Source: Tetrahymena elliotti 4EA
Taxonomy: Eukaryota; Ciliophora; Oligohymenophorea; Hymenostomatida; Tetrahymenidae
Reading direction: 5' to 3'
NCBI GenBank assembly: GCA_000231825.2
Contig: JH720336.1
Coordinates: forward strand, 519,116 to 583,115
DNA: 64,000 bases
Both the position numbers and the translations under genes were made by a program. Shown in pieces: positions 46,724 to 59,422 of this stretch (position 1 is its first letter; the number at the start of each line of letters is the position of its first letter). Under the pieces are notes generated by a model, which had not been told where the DNA came from, searched no databases, and worked only from the letters and a program-made list of their open reading frames with translations.

Positions 46724-49700
46724 ATGAGTGCTATAAAAATAAGAAAGGTGAATCAAGAAATTACTCCATTAAAAACAAAGTTTGAAATAGTTTAGTAAAG
46801 TGCACCTGAAGATTCCAAACGTATTTTTAGGGTCAAAAGAGCTGTTAGCACTTAAAAGATTCCCAAGTAAGTGTAAAACAGCTTTTATCTTTTAGATCAA
46901 CAGCTTGTAGAATCAGTTGATGAAAGCTAATATTAAACAGAAAGAGCTAATTCAAAAAGATAATTTAGTGTAACAGATTTTTAGAGCTTGGTATAAAATG
47001 GAATTTCTTAATAAAAAAGTGAAGCTTAAATAAGGTTATCACCCAAAAGACCAACTTAAAAGATCGTATTGTAAATTATTAACCAACTATCCTTTTATTC
47101 CTTAATTGTAATGATTGTTTGAGATTATTTAATGATTAATTAGAAAAAAGAAAAGAGCATTTACTTTGGATGGAAGTAAAAATATTTTAAACCAAACTCA
47201 AAGAGAAGAAAACTAGATTCAGGATGAGACTAAAAAGATGCCTCATTTAAGATCAACAAGCGCATTTGATAAAAAGAATAATGCATTTTAAAAGTTTTTA
47301 GCAAATATGTAAATCTTAGAAGATGCAGAAAATAAAAAAAATGCTCTGCCTTTAACTTCTGAGCAGCAATTTTAAGAGGAAATGAAGAAATTCTAATTTT
47401 TTTTAAACTCTGAAAGACTTGTTTAAGATAAAAATATTTATGAAGAATATGAAAGTAATAATATTATTTTAATTTACAGCATATCATTTTTTTACATTAT
47501 TAGTTTAAAGAAGCAAATAAATATAAAAGCAAGCAATTAATTGTAAATTAAGGATAAATAATATAAGATTTTGCAAATTGCTTGTTTATTAATTATTCTT
47601 TTCTTTCTTTTTTAACGGTAATATAAATCTATATGTTTTAATATTTTATAGCATTAGGATTAAATGAAAAATTAAAGATAGAACTCTGTGCTGGAATGAA
47701 CAAATTGGTCAAATTAAAAGTTAGGGGAAGCAAATTTCCAATAAGATTTACAGTTTATACATAAGGTGGATATTATTCTATATATTTTAAAGATTCCTAT
47801 CCGTCTTCAGAGCTTTGCAATCATAATTGCGATTATCAAATAAACTAATCTTAAAAATTTATTAATTTATATGACAAACGCTCATCTAAAAGAGAAATAA
47901 AATACATTTTTTGCAATATAACATTTTAGACCTATTGTTGGATTGAAATAAATGCAATCGAAACTGCCCAAATTAAATCAGTTTACAGTGCTTCAAATAA
48001 TATTTTAGAGGCTCTCAAAAAATTTAAATAGGAAAAACTTAAAAAGGAAAAAAAAGTTATGAACTCAGAAGAATATCACGATTTTATGAGGGAAATAGGT
48101 AAAATGATTATTATTTTTTAGAGGGTTTAAAGCTTTAATTTTATCATTAAATAGAGGCTATAAAGCTAAGAAAACAGATGCAGTTTTAAAAAATGTTTCC
48201 AAATGCATAGGATCATTTGAAGTTAAATAAAAAAGATTTAGATATGTTTAGATGGAAAAAAGATGAAATGTTAGAAAAAAATGTAATTAAAATATTTTAC
48301 CTCAATGTTATCTTTATATTTTACTTAAGAGAGAAATTAGGGAGTAAAGAATTGAGTAAGCAATTGAGAAAAAAGATATTTTATTTGAAGAAAAGTAGCA
48401 ACATAGAGAGCAATGGTTAATTAAAAATGATTTGAAAAGAATTGAAAGAATAAAATAGCACAGATAATATATTAAAAATGAATGGATTAAAATCATCAAT
48501 TTTTTAAACTTTGTAACAATTATTAAAAATGCTCATATTACTGCTAAAATAGTCAGAATTTTCTCAAATGCCATGCAAAATAAAATCAATAAATTTCTTA
48601 AAGTGGGCTTCTAAGCTTTCAAATAAATTACTGTTGAGGAAAGAAATAAAAGGCATGCCAAATTGTAAGATTATTTTGTCTTAAAAGTAAATAACTTCAA
48701 TTACTGACAAATTATTAGGTCATTGATGATGTTTACAAGATCTATTAAGAAAAAAGCAAAAGAAAAAGCAGGGCTTATCATTAAAAAAGTTTTGATTTAG
48801 GTTTCTCAGCAAAAATCTCTTAAAGAAAATATATTTTAAACTATCCAAAAAGGTAATTTTTCTTAATTAGGTGTCTAATAAAAATTTATGAACNNNNNNN
48901 NNNNNNNNNNNNNNNNNNNNNNNNNNNNNNNNNNNNNNNNNNNNNNNNNNNNNNNNNNNNNNNNNNNNNNNNNNNNNNNNNNNNNNNNNNNNNNNNNNNN
49001 NNNNNNNNNNNNNNNNNNNNNNNNNNNNNNNNNNNNNNNNNNNNNNNNNNNNNNNNNNNNNNNNNNNNNNNNNNNNNNNNNNNNNNNNNNNNNNNNNNNN
49101 NNNNNNNNNNNNNNNNNNNNNNNNNNNNNNNNNNNNNNNNNNNNNNNNNNNNNNNNNNNNNNNNNNNNNNNNNNNNNNNNNNNNNNNNNNNNNATTTTTT
49201 GATATTAAATTAAAATTAAAAAAAATATTTTGAATCTTATTTTGGAGAAACTATGATGATGATTATTTTTATTAATATAAAAGTTACAATGATACAAACA
49301 TTTTTAAGAAATTACATGTTTTTACCTAGATAGTTTATTCTCAAAAAGCTTTGGGAAGAAATAGTTAATGAGCTGACTTTTACAGATAAAAGAAGGAAAA
49401 ATGTGTTGGGTGAGTTTATTTCAGATAACATAAATCCTTTTACATTAGATAAATATATAAACTTTTATGAGATTAAAGAAACAAATAAATGTACATACAC
49501 CCAATTAATAAATCTTATAGATGAGTAAAATATATTTTTTAAGCTTAAAATACTATTATATTTCAATAATTTAAATTAAAATAGTGACCTAAAATTAAAA
49601 CTTCTTAAATAGTTCAGATTAATGCTATCATAATTGATTGTTAAATCTCAGTCTGCTAATTCAGAAGAAAAAGAAGACGCAGCTGAATTAAAAAATAAAA

Positions 49701-50323
49701 ACAAAACTAAATAATCAGGTAATAAGGTTAAGAGAAGAAAGAAAGCTAAAACAATAACAAGAAAGAGAGAACTTTCTCAAATAGAAGAGTCTCCTTAGAT
49801 TTAATCTGGAAACTTAATGAATTAGCTACTTAACAAAAATAGATCTAATTCTAAAATAATTGAAGATCTTAAGACCTAGGAATCTATTGCTTGCAAGAAA
49901 TCTAATTCAAATAATTTCAACAATTCTAATAAATAAAACAACCTAAGTGCTTTAAATGAAATAAATGAACAAATGTCTACCTCATCGATAAGCATTTAAG
50001 ATACACCAAATATGTAAGGTTCTGTGTTTTAACAAGATTAAGGGCAGATAGATGAATTCTTTTTAAACATTAGAAAATTAAGTTCATCTAGTATTTAACT
50101 TAACTCATAACAATAATAATAAGAATAGATTCAGTAAAAAGCTATTGAAATTTAAAAATTCAATAAAAAATTTATTCAACCACAAACATAATAAGAAAGA
50201 AAGAAGTTAGAATACAATATGATAACCTTTTCTGGATTTTGTTAAAAATTAAAATATTCTCTTGTTTAGAAAATCTAAAAAGAAATGGAAAGAATTAGGC
50301 TAGAAAATAAATGGGAACTTTGA
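46724..50323 (+). CDS. Large protein of unknown function, interrupted by an assembly gap
   Basis: Starts at ATG 46724 (MSAIKIRKVNQEITP) and ends at TGA 50321-50323. Exons before the gap: 46724-47070, 47144-47583, 47652-48098, 48155-48282, 48330-48686 and from 48719; introns are 73, 68, 56, 47 and 32 nt and all close in phase. The N-terminus is basic and Ser/Gln-rich; a middle globular part (LCAGMNKLVKLKVRGSKF through RFTVYTQGGYYSIYFKDSYP) looks like a beta-sandwich, followed by a Trp-containing helical region (DLDMFRWKKDEMLEKN, REIREQRIEQAIEKK, IINFLNFVTIIKNAHIT). After the gap there is a helical domain (LPRQFILKKLWEEIVNEL) and a 250-residue disordered Ser/Asn/Gln-rich tail. The order recalls ciliary or centriolar scaffold proteins but no family is recognised. 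The 49-base stretch at 47455-47503 resembles an intron yet reads in frame. Confidence 0.7.
48894..49193. other. Assembly gap (300 N) inside a gene
   Basis: Three hundred unknown bases in the large gene 46724-50323. The coding frame is clear on both sides, so one or more exons are missing from the model. Confidence 0.95.
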
Positions 50324-51719
50324 AATACAATTATTTCTTTAACTTCAATTATAATCTTTAATATCAATCAATATATAAAATAAACATTCACTTTGAATAC
50401 AAAAATCAACTAAAATGTAAAAAATCTGTTAATTAAATATCCTTCATATAAATATGCTATTAGTTATTAAATTCATTTATAAATAACTTATTCAAAGCGA
50501 ATTCTCTAAATATCTTTAAAGATTACTTAATGAATTAAATAATTTTTTAATTTAAACCAATTTTAGTTTCAAATTCATTTTTATTTTATTTATTTATTAG
50601 TGGCTACTTGTTATTTTTTGCTTAAATAAATGAACTAAATTTCTCAATTACAATTTATTGTCCATGATTTTATAATTAAATACAATAAATCATTAAAAAA
50701 TTAGCTCAAATAATCTTTTTCACTCTTAAATTTTTTAAGTCTAATTCTATTATTAATAAATGATTTAACTCCATGTAAATAAATTAATATCTATATTCAT
50801 ATTGCTTAAAAATGATTCCATTAAGTCGAAGTATGTTATTTGTAATTTTATTCTTATTTATTAAAACAAATTCGCTAAATAAACATAACCTTAATGATGT
50901 TATTTAATTTATATTTTGGTAATTAATATAAGATACTTATCTTTCTAAAATTAGATCCCTTAAGAGACTAACTATTATATAATTTTTAAACTTCAATGTG
51001 TTATTGATAATTTGATTTATAAATCATTTTAATAAAAATAAGTTCTCAAAATAAAAAAGAATAAATATTATCTTCGAAACATTTAACCAAACTCATTTTT
51101 TGATAAAAAAAATATCGGGTATTTATTTATGTTGCTAAAATTAATTCCCTTAAGTAATTAGCTTGTCTTTAAATTTTAATTCAGTATACAAAGGTACTTT
51201 AAAAGGAAAACAAAAAAACTAAAACAACAAATTTTTAAAATAAAAAATTATTTGAAATGATTACAAATTTTTAGAATAGATAGATTTTTATTATTTGTAG
51301 TAAAATAGAAAATAAGCAATATAATAAAGTTAATACTTTAGACATTCAGCCTTCTATATCAATTTTTTGATACTTAAAAAAAAGCTGAGATATTCTGAAG
51401 GAAATATTCTTAAATTGCGCATGGATAGTAGAACTTGAAAAAGACTAAGAATTTTTATTTCAAAGATTAATTTGTTTAAATATTTTAGAATTAAGGGTAA
51501 AGATCCTTTAATAAGATAATTTGTAAGCAAATAAGAATCAATTTGCATTTATAAGTAATTAATTATTGATGTATTTATTTTAGAGCAAACAAGCGCTCCA
51601 AAATTAAATAAATCATTCTAATATCAATATTATTTAGTTATTTTAGATTTTTGATAATTAAAAGCATCAAAAAAAAATATAATAACTACAAAATAAAGAG
51701 ATAAAGTATAAAAACAAAC
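50324..51719. other. AT-rich spacer
   Basis: 1.4 kb between two plus-strand genes. 51350-51550 is slightly less A+T-rich with short open frames on both strands (for example LKKKLRYSEGNILKLRMD on plus), perhaps a worn gene fragment; nothing I can name. Confidence 0.4.
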
Positions 51720-54700
51720 ATGAATACCTTAGAAGTTCCATAAGCTAAGAGTAAATAAGAAAAGCACTTCATCTCAAGAGAAAACTCGCCTATCAACAAG
51801 GCATAAACTAGTTAAACTACAGATGATAGTATTAATCCTATGAGCTAATTTAATGATGAGATAGTTAAGATGCTTGAAAATTTAGATATGAAATAATTCT
51901 CTATAAATAGTTTGGACAAAGATGTTGAATAGTTGAAATAAAAATATGCAGAAACTCACGGAGAGCAATTTTTAAAGAAAGCAAATACAGTGAGCAATAT
52001 TTTTATATCAATTAAAAAGCTAATTGAGCGCTGCTATAAACACATTTTTAAGATTTATAACTAATCTTTGAGTGATCATGATATACCAAAAAAGCATTAT
52101 ATTTTGATGGAGTTATAGGATTTCTTAGACTGTAATAAGATTAGTCATAAAGTTAATAATTAATTAGAAAACAAAATCAAATTGAGCATCATCACAGATT
52201 GTTAGATTTTTATCTTTTTACTCTCATAAATTCCTATTATTTACACTAATTTCTTTGAGAAGGAGTTTTTCCCTTACTTAGAAAATATTGATATAATGGG
52301 AGATGAAATAGATTTGCATCTATGTAAAGATCTTATAGCTTAGAAGATATCTAATTAAATGACTGAAATGATGTCCATTAATAGCGATTACATTAAATCT
52401 ATTACCAATAATTACTTTGAAGTATTTATTGAGTTAATGAATACTAAAATAGCTATTCTCTTTGCAGAATGTAAAAATTCAATGACTTAATACATTAGTG
52501 AATTCCAAACTGCTACAGAAAAAGCTAATCTTTGCAATCGATATGTTATCATTGGATTACTAAGAGAATTATCTAAAAAATGCAGAAATAAAATCACTTA
52601 AATTCTTTCTTAATCAGTCTTCGCTCTAATCGATCCCGATGTTACTCAAAATTTTGTCTCATTCATTATTCAAAGCAATGAATTGTTTGATTTGAAATAC
52701 GAAAAAGATGTAAACAATTATAAACATTTACAGAATCTATTCAATTTTATATTATAACACGTTAATTCTTTAGAGGGTTATTTGGCTTTTTAAAGAGTCT
52801 CATCATATTTTTTTATGAAAATTAAAAAGATTTTAAAACTATTTTTATTTAAAAAAGTTTAACATATCAAAATATCTTGAATTGGATAATGATGTTTTAG
52901 GTCAAGAATTTAATTAAAATAAAGAGGAAGTTTATGCAAAATTAACAATGCAGGAATAAATTGAAATTAAACTTTAGAAAATTATGAAATAAAATGAAAA
53001 ATTAGTCATCTGTAACTGTGTCAGAAAAGATGGCCACCATGGTTTCTTCATTGAAAGAGAAGATGGTAAGATCATATATATTAATATTTATTATTTTTAT
53101 TTTAATAACATTTTCAATAAAATATTTATTAGGTAAGCAATTCTTATTGCATAAGAATATAAAAGGAAAGTTGGTAATGCTTAATGCTAAATATATGTCA
53201 GACGGTTGGATGAAACAAGAGTAAAACGAATAACAAAAGACTCTTAAATCCTTTGATTAACTTATTTAATAAGTCAAAGATAAAAAGGAAGAAGACTTCC
53301 TCCAAGAAAATGGTAAAAATCTTCCTCCTCCAGACTTAAATAAATCAAGTCCTTTATATATAAACTCTGCTGCAGGAGACTTAGGTAGCTCTCTTGGTTA
53401 CTGTTTAGCTAATATTAATAAGTAAAGATTATTTTTACTTTACAATAAATTATCAAATGATCTTTAACCTTTTCAAAAATATTTCATTTGAAAATCCCAA
53501 TTAAAATATCTTAAAGTTTTAGTAAAAACAAACAATTTCAATAAAATTTTAATAAATAAATTAGATACTAGAGTACAACTGATTTTCTTAAAGATTTTGG
53601 AACAATAGCTACTATTAATGGAAGTATTACTTATATTGTATAGAAACTCCCAATACTAGGAACATTATTAATGATTGGAGGTTTAGGTTTTTCAACTTAT
53701 CAACTTTATCAAAACAAAGTAGCTAACAGTAAAAGCAAAATGGGATAAATAGGTAAAAAAAGCATTCTTAAATTCGTATTAATCATTGAGGATTTTGCAT
53801 TAATCAGTAATCAAGTAGCTTTTAATGCTATCTTTTTTTGTAAGAAATTATCTTTACACCTCAAACATTTTATGAAATTCTAAGGTGTATGTATTCATAC
53901 CATTATATGCTAACATGAAAAATCTTATTTTTACTCCTTTGTTATTTGATTAATTCAACTTTTTTAATATGATTTACTTATTAATAATTTAGTAATTTTA
54001 AGTACAATAAGTAAAAGCCTCTTAAAAATAAAATAAAATAAAAATACAAAATTTATTTTTAAATAAATTATTTTATGATAAAGGAAAAATGGCTCTTGGT
54101 ACTGGGTCTACTATCACAGCTTCGTTTTCAGGTGCTTTGATTGGATAAGCAGTTATTCCTGTTCCAATCTTAGGTGCTTTTATAGGAGGAGTTATTGGAG
54201 GAATAATTGGTGGTACATCAAGCAATTATGCTATTTAAATGATCAATAAATCTAAATTTGATATGATGATTTAAAAAATTGAAAAGTGTATCCACCAATA
54301 AGGATATTGGGAATATTCTAGAGATATGCTAAATCGCTTAGGAATAACTAATAAGTATTTCTAAAGTTCAATACCAGAAACTCTAGAGACAACAAATAAT
54401 AGTAATTTATTAATTCGTTTCAAATAAATAAACCCTAATTTTAAAAATTAGTTGATCGATAAGATTTATGGATGACTATGTGCTGCTATGGTATGCTAAG
54501 CACTTACCATTCCACAAAAGAATAAAAAGAAAGAGAAAAGCTACAGAAAAAACTCAAAAAAGTAAATAATCAATAAGAGTAATAAGAAATACTAGAATAG
54601 CTAGAATACTCTCATGAATGGTTGCCTGCTATATAAAATTCACAAGTGTGGCTTCTTGAAAAAGACATGTCAATCTTACTCTACCTAGCCTAAATAGAAG

Positions 54701-54732
54701 ATTTTATCAAAACAGTAATCAGCAGCGCTTGA
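51720..54732 (+). CDS. Unknown protein with helical N-domain and glycine-rich membrane helices
   Basis: Six exons (51720-52760, 52858-53065, 53133-53421, 53565-53752, 54084-54416, 54452-54732) give exactly 780 codons. Residues 1-60 are polar. Residues 60-400 form an all-helical domain with conserved-looking Cys, Trp-free segments (IERCYKHIFKIYNQSL, LMELQDFLDCNKISHK). A small beta-like module follows (RKDGHHGFFIERED, then GKQFLLHKNIKGKL). Near 525-555 and 580-620 there are two hydrophobic Gly-rich segments, the second ALIGQAVIPVPILGAFIGGV then IGGIIGG, a glycine-zipper type pattern seen in membrane-inserting or channel proteins. The C-terminal 100 residues are a Gln-rich coiled coil. The 35-nt intron at 54417-54451 rescues this coiled-coil frame; without it the protein would stop at TGA 54473. 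Function unknown; a membrane-remodelling or pore role is a guess. Confidence 0.7.
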
Positions 54733-56095
54733 GTGAGAATCAAAACAAATTAATTAATTAATCCTTATTTATTTTATTTTGCATACTTTTCAAATTAATG
54801 TTAAAATAATTAAAAACCTAAAATTTAGGATAAATTATTTACAAAATAAATTTCAACAAAAATTAAAAGTTTGTTGAAAATATTTTTTTTATTTGCCTTT
54901 CTCATTTTACAAGTTATAATAAATATTATTTTCAAAATTTTATTAAATTATTTTACTTTACTTAGATGTTAGTTAGTTTATCAAATATTATTGCTGAGTA
55001 TTTCAAAAGCAAAAAATAAGATTTGTTTAATTAATTTAATTTTCTAAATAATAACTTAAATGAATAAAAAATAATTTGTTTAGTTTGCCTTTTTAATAGA
55101 CTTTGCTAGATATTTTTTTATTAATTTTAAGTATGTGTATATAAAGAGTATAGAAAACATTATTAAATATTTCAAATTAAACATCCTAAAAAATGATTTT
55201 TTTTTTTCTTATTAAGCCAAAACTAATAATAATAATTTTAAATGAATGAAAAGTACTTTATTTAACCTAATTCTTTCTTTTTTTGAGAGGTTTGTAAGGT
55301 ATTTTTCGGTTACTAAATTTTTTAAGGTATTGCTTAATTTGATAAAATGGTATTTAGGATTAGTAATTAAATATTTCTGGTTTAGCACCTAGAAAAATAA
55401 TTTGCTCTATTCTTATTTAATCTTTATTTTGATAAGCTAAGTTTTAAAGAAATTTAATGGATGGCATTAAAAATAATTTTGAAAATTTCTTTAATTAAAA
55501 AAAATGTATTGATAATTAAATAATTTGTGGTCCAGCAGTTTACATCTGCTTAGTACAGAATTTTGTTTATTATATTTTAAGAAAATTTGACTGAATAACC
55601 TTTTTATGTTTTTTTGATGAATAGTTCTAAAATTTCAAATAATTCACATTTAATTCACTCTTTAATTGAATGTCTACAAATATATTTGATTTAATCTAGT
55701 GATCAAAACTAAGGTAATATCAAGATTTGTTTTTAAAAGTTCATTCCGTTTATCTTGTAGCATTTAAAAAACAGAGTTTATAGAAAAGAAAAAAATTTTT
55801 TTGTTTTTTGATTTTGAAATATTACATAAATAATACTAAATTAAATGATGAAGTGACGTCTACACTTGAAATTTCTAAAAAAAATACATTTTTAAGAGTA
55901 GTAAATAATTAATCAATAATAATTATATAATTTAAATTAGTTTGTCAAAAAAGCTCTTTAAAACACCAAATTACTCCTTTTAATTATAATATATTAAAGT
56001 TATTTATTTATTATTTGTTATTTTATTTTATATTAAAATTAGAATAAAATATTCAGTTTGCTAGATTAAAGCCTTAATTCCACCAGTTTGAAATA
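54733..56095. other. AT-rich spacer
   Basis: 1.36 kb with no coding composition in either strand, between the glycine-zipper gene and the first surface-protein gene. Confidence 0.5.
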
Positions 56096-56602
56096 ATGAA
56101 ATTTTTACACTTTCTTATCTTATTGGGCTTAACAATTTTAGTTAGGGCAGAGTCTAAATTAGTAGCTTCAAACGTAATACAATGTGCTAATGCATAAAAA
56201 GCTTGTGGAGAAACAGCTTTAGAATGTGGTATGGCAGGAGCTTCTGGTAATTGGAGATATGATCAAACTAGCTAATAATGTTATGTTAGCGATTGTAATA
56301 AACTCAGAGTAAGTGATGCAGTTGTCTCTACTCAGGCTTGTACCTCTTGTAATACATCAGGAAGTACCTCTGCCAGTAATTACGGTGGTGATGTATATGC
56401 TAATAGAGATGGAAATGCCTGCGTTAGTGTTGATTGTTATAATTTAGCAGCAAAAAAAAAGATGACTACAAGATACTGTGTTATATGTGTAGGTGCTGGT
56501 TCTACTGTTAATAATGATTAGTAAACTTGTACACAAGCTTCAAATACAAGCTTATTGACCGTTATAGATTCTATTTTCCTTGCTTATTTATTTATCATTT
56601 GA
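56096..56602 (+). CDS. Cys-rich GPI-anchored surface protein, copy 1 (immobilisation-antigen-like)
   Basis: One exon, 169 codons. A signal peptide (MKFLHFLILLGLTILVRAE) is followed by a Cys-rich domain and a hydrophobic, uncharged C-terminal tail (DSIFLAYLFII) with small residues before it, as needed for a GPI anchor. The core has 13 Cys in the pattern C-x5-C-x6-C-G, NW, C-x4-DC, AC-x-SC, ACV-x3-C-x-L, then KMT-x3-YC-x-IC-VG-x-GS-x-VN-x-D-x3-TC. Short Cys-x2-3-Cys modules with Thr/Ser/Gly-rich loops and a GPI tail are the hallmark of ciliate surface antigens. Three paralogues follow in the same direction. Which type (Ser-family, i-antigen or other) cannot be decided here. No intron. Confidence 0.8.
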
Positions 56603-58068
56603 AATTCACTCTCAATAGATACCCCTTAATTTATTTTTAAAAGACTAAAATCACTCAAACTCATTTTTTAGAAGTATGAATAACCAAAGGTGCTACGAAG
56701 AAAATAAATTTTTGTTAAAACGATAATTAATTTTCTAAAAATATAAAGTCAAAGTAAATAAAAATTGCTTGTTGATTTATTTCATATTATTAAAATAAAT
56801 TAACTAACGAACTAACTCTCGTTATTTTACTTATTTGATAAGCTCATTATTGTAAATAAATACTAATTAATTCACTATCATTCTTATTTTGTTCTACTAA
56901 AAAATTTGTTTCTTAATATTTGTAAAATCAATTCTAAAAAAAAACAATAAAAAAAATAAATTTATTTCTTCAAATCTAAAAGACTAATTGATAAAAAGAT
57001 ATGAAAATAAATTTAATCTACTTCTCTATTTATTTGTTATTATTATAATAAATTTAATTTATTTCATAGTGATATTATCAATCTAAATTAACTATTGTAA
57101 CTTCAGGAAGTAAATACAAATTTATCTATTTTTTTATTTCTCTTAAAAAACAACCTTTTAAAAATATTTTTAAAATATTTTAAAAAAATTGGATTGATTT
57201 AAATCTCGAAACAAATTAAATTAAAAGTAAATTAAGTCTACTTCTTTAATATCTTTAATAAATAAAACAAATAAAATTTCTATAACTTATTTATTTCATC
57301 AAATAAAATCTTTATCTTGATTTATTTTTTCATTATTTTAACGAAAGTAAATATAAAATACAAATTTTTTGATTTTTTAAAATTAAAATTTTAATTATGA
57401 AATAACTTTTATCATTTTAAAAAGTTATTAATTATTTAAATTCTTATTTATTCTTACTTTTATTTATTTTTCAAAAATTAAATTTTTATTCTGCTTTAAT
57501 GATTAAACAAAGCCAAATAAAAGGAATAATTACCATTTTTAATTATGAAAACATACACTTTAAATTAGTAATTTCAATAGATTTATTCTAATTTACTAAA
57601 CTAAAAGCTTGATTTTACTGTAAAACAATGCAAAACTTTTATTTTTAAAATAAAATAATTAGTTTGAAAATTAAAACTTCTTCTTTCTTTTTCTTTTGAA
57701 AATTAACTTTTATTTCATATTTGTTTAAAAATTGAATTAAATTTTAAATTTTAAAACAAATTATTTAAAAAATACCCAACCTATAAAAATAGTCTATTAA
57801 ATATAGAATAGAATATTTGTCAAAATTTAGTAATTGCATCATAAAATGTTTGTCAAAATGTTATAGTTATAGAATAAAATATTTGAAATACAGTTTAATT
57901 AAGAAAACATTGGCTTATATAAGGAGTAAATTTGTGTCAATAATAATAATCAATTAAAAGGTAAAAAATTACACTAAAATACAATTAATTGTTACAAATT
58001 TAATTATTACAAATAGTGTTAATCTTTCTTTAGAGCCATAAATATATTTCAGTTTTAGATTTCAAAAT
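56603..58068. other. AT-rich spacer
   Basis: 1.47 kb between surface-protein copies 1 and 2. Extremely A+T-rich, no open frame with coding composition. Confidence 0.5.
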
Positions 58069-58575
58069 ATGAAATAAAAAGTTACTATTGTTATATTTGC
58101 CTTGCTTGTCCTATCATCTTAGTAAGACACTTCACCTCAGCCTGGCGTAACTGTTAATTGTTAAAGTAATGATAGTTGTTCAGACACGGCAAGTAGTTGT
58201 GGATTAGCTGGTAGTAGTGGTAATTGGTAAAAATAAGATAAATTATGCTAAGTTAAAAATTGTAGATTATTATAAGGTGGCAATGTAACTATATCAAATT
58301 TTGCTTGCGCCTCTTGTTATCCTAAAGATGATACATAAAAAGATAAGGATGGGAATATCTATTCAAACTTATAAGGAACTTAATGTGTTAATATAAATTG
58401 TGCTTAATTATCTTTCAATGCTAAAATGACTACACAATACTGCGAAATTTGTGTAGGAAAAGGTTCTATAGTAAATGATGATTTATCTACTTGCATTTTA
58501 CCTAATGATGTCTTATATTCATAATTTATTCAATTTACAGCTGCTTCTTTGGCAGCTTATTTCTTTTTCATTTGA
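58069..58575 (+). CDS. Cys-rich GPI-anchored surface protein, copy 2
   Basis: 169 codons, the same length as copy 1. Signal peptide (MKQKVTIVIFALLVLSSQ), Cys-rich ectodomain and a C-terminal hydrophobic tail (FTAASLAAYFFFI). It keeps the family signatures: SSCGLAGSSGNW, KNCRLL, ACASC, QCVNINC and KMTTQYCEICVGKGSIVN. Loops between Cys are changed almost completely relative to copy 1, while the Cys, the NW and the KMT-to-VN block are kept, which suggests diversifying selection in exposed loops, as expected for surface antigens. TAA/TAG are used for Gln near the cleavage site (SSQQDT). Confidence 0.8.
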
Positions 58576-59047
58576 AAATCTTTTAAAGCAAATTTATTCT
58601 ATCAACTTATTCATCATAAAATAACTATGTATGTATGTATATTTCTTAATACTGTAAAAATTTTTTTTCTCATAAATACTTTCTATTACATTATTATTCA
58701 ATCCAGTTTTTTATAAATATTTGACTGTATAAATAAATAATGAAAATTTTGAAAATATAATGAGATGTTACAATAATGATATTAATGTTTATTTTTATAA
58801 ATATTCAAATGAATTAATAAAGCCTAAGAAGAAGTTTAATTTTATAATCATTTTATAATAAATAAATAAATTTTAATTTCAACTGATTCTATAAATAAAT
58901 CAATAAGTATTTTCAAAATATTTAATCACTAAAAAACTGGAATGAAAATAATGAGTTTGTTTTGTGGATTAAGTAAAAGATCTACCTTTTTGATAATTAA
59001 TTAATATTTTCTTAAAAACTGAACAAATTTAATCTTAAAACAGAATT
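58576..59047. other. AT-rich spacer
   Basis: 472 bases between copies 2 and 3; a GTATGTATGTAT run sits near 58629. Nothing else seen. Confidence 0.5.
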
Positions 59048-59422
59048 ATGTATTTATCTAATTTTAATAGTAAAGTTGCTATTATTTTATTAGTGGCAGT
59101 TTGTTTTGTGTCTGGATAAGTAGTTGGTGAGTAAGATATTTATTGCACAACAGGTGGATTTTGTACTGATGCAAATTGTGGAAATTCAGGATCTACTAGT
59201 AATAATTGGCAGAATCAACTTTAAAGCACTACAAATTGTGTTATAGCAGACTGCACAAAATTAACAAGAAATGTGTCTGACAATGCTTGCTATTCTTGCA
59301 ATTCAGGTAAAAATGCAAATATTTATGCAAGCGCAGATAAAACAGAATGTGTTACCTTTAAATCAGCAAATGGTTAATTATTATTAGCATGTTTATTTAT
59401 TTTAATTGTATTTTTGTTATGA
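59048..59422 (+). CDS. Cys-rich GPI-anchored surface protein, copy 3 (short form)
   Basis: 125 codons, about 40 fewer than its paralogues. It has an N-terminal hydrophobic signal (VAIILLVAVCFVSGQ), the first half of the family domain (DANCGNSGSTSNNW, CVIADCTKLT, ACYSC, ECVTF) and a C-terminal GPI-type tail (LLLACLFILIVFLL). The whole second module with KMT-x-C-x-x-C-VG-x-GS-x-VN-x-D is absent: ECVTF-KSANG runs directly into the tail. The frame is intact, so this is either a functional one-module form or an internal deletion that kept the reading frame. Confidence 0.8.

Noticed and set aside
47455..47503. A 49-nt intron (GTAATAAT...ATTATTAG) in the large unknown gene
   Set aside because: Removing it breaks the frame towards the next exon, while reading through stays in frame to the next good donor at 47584. 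Left as unresolved.
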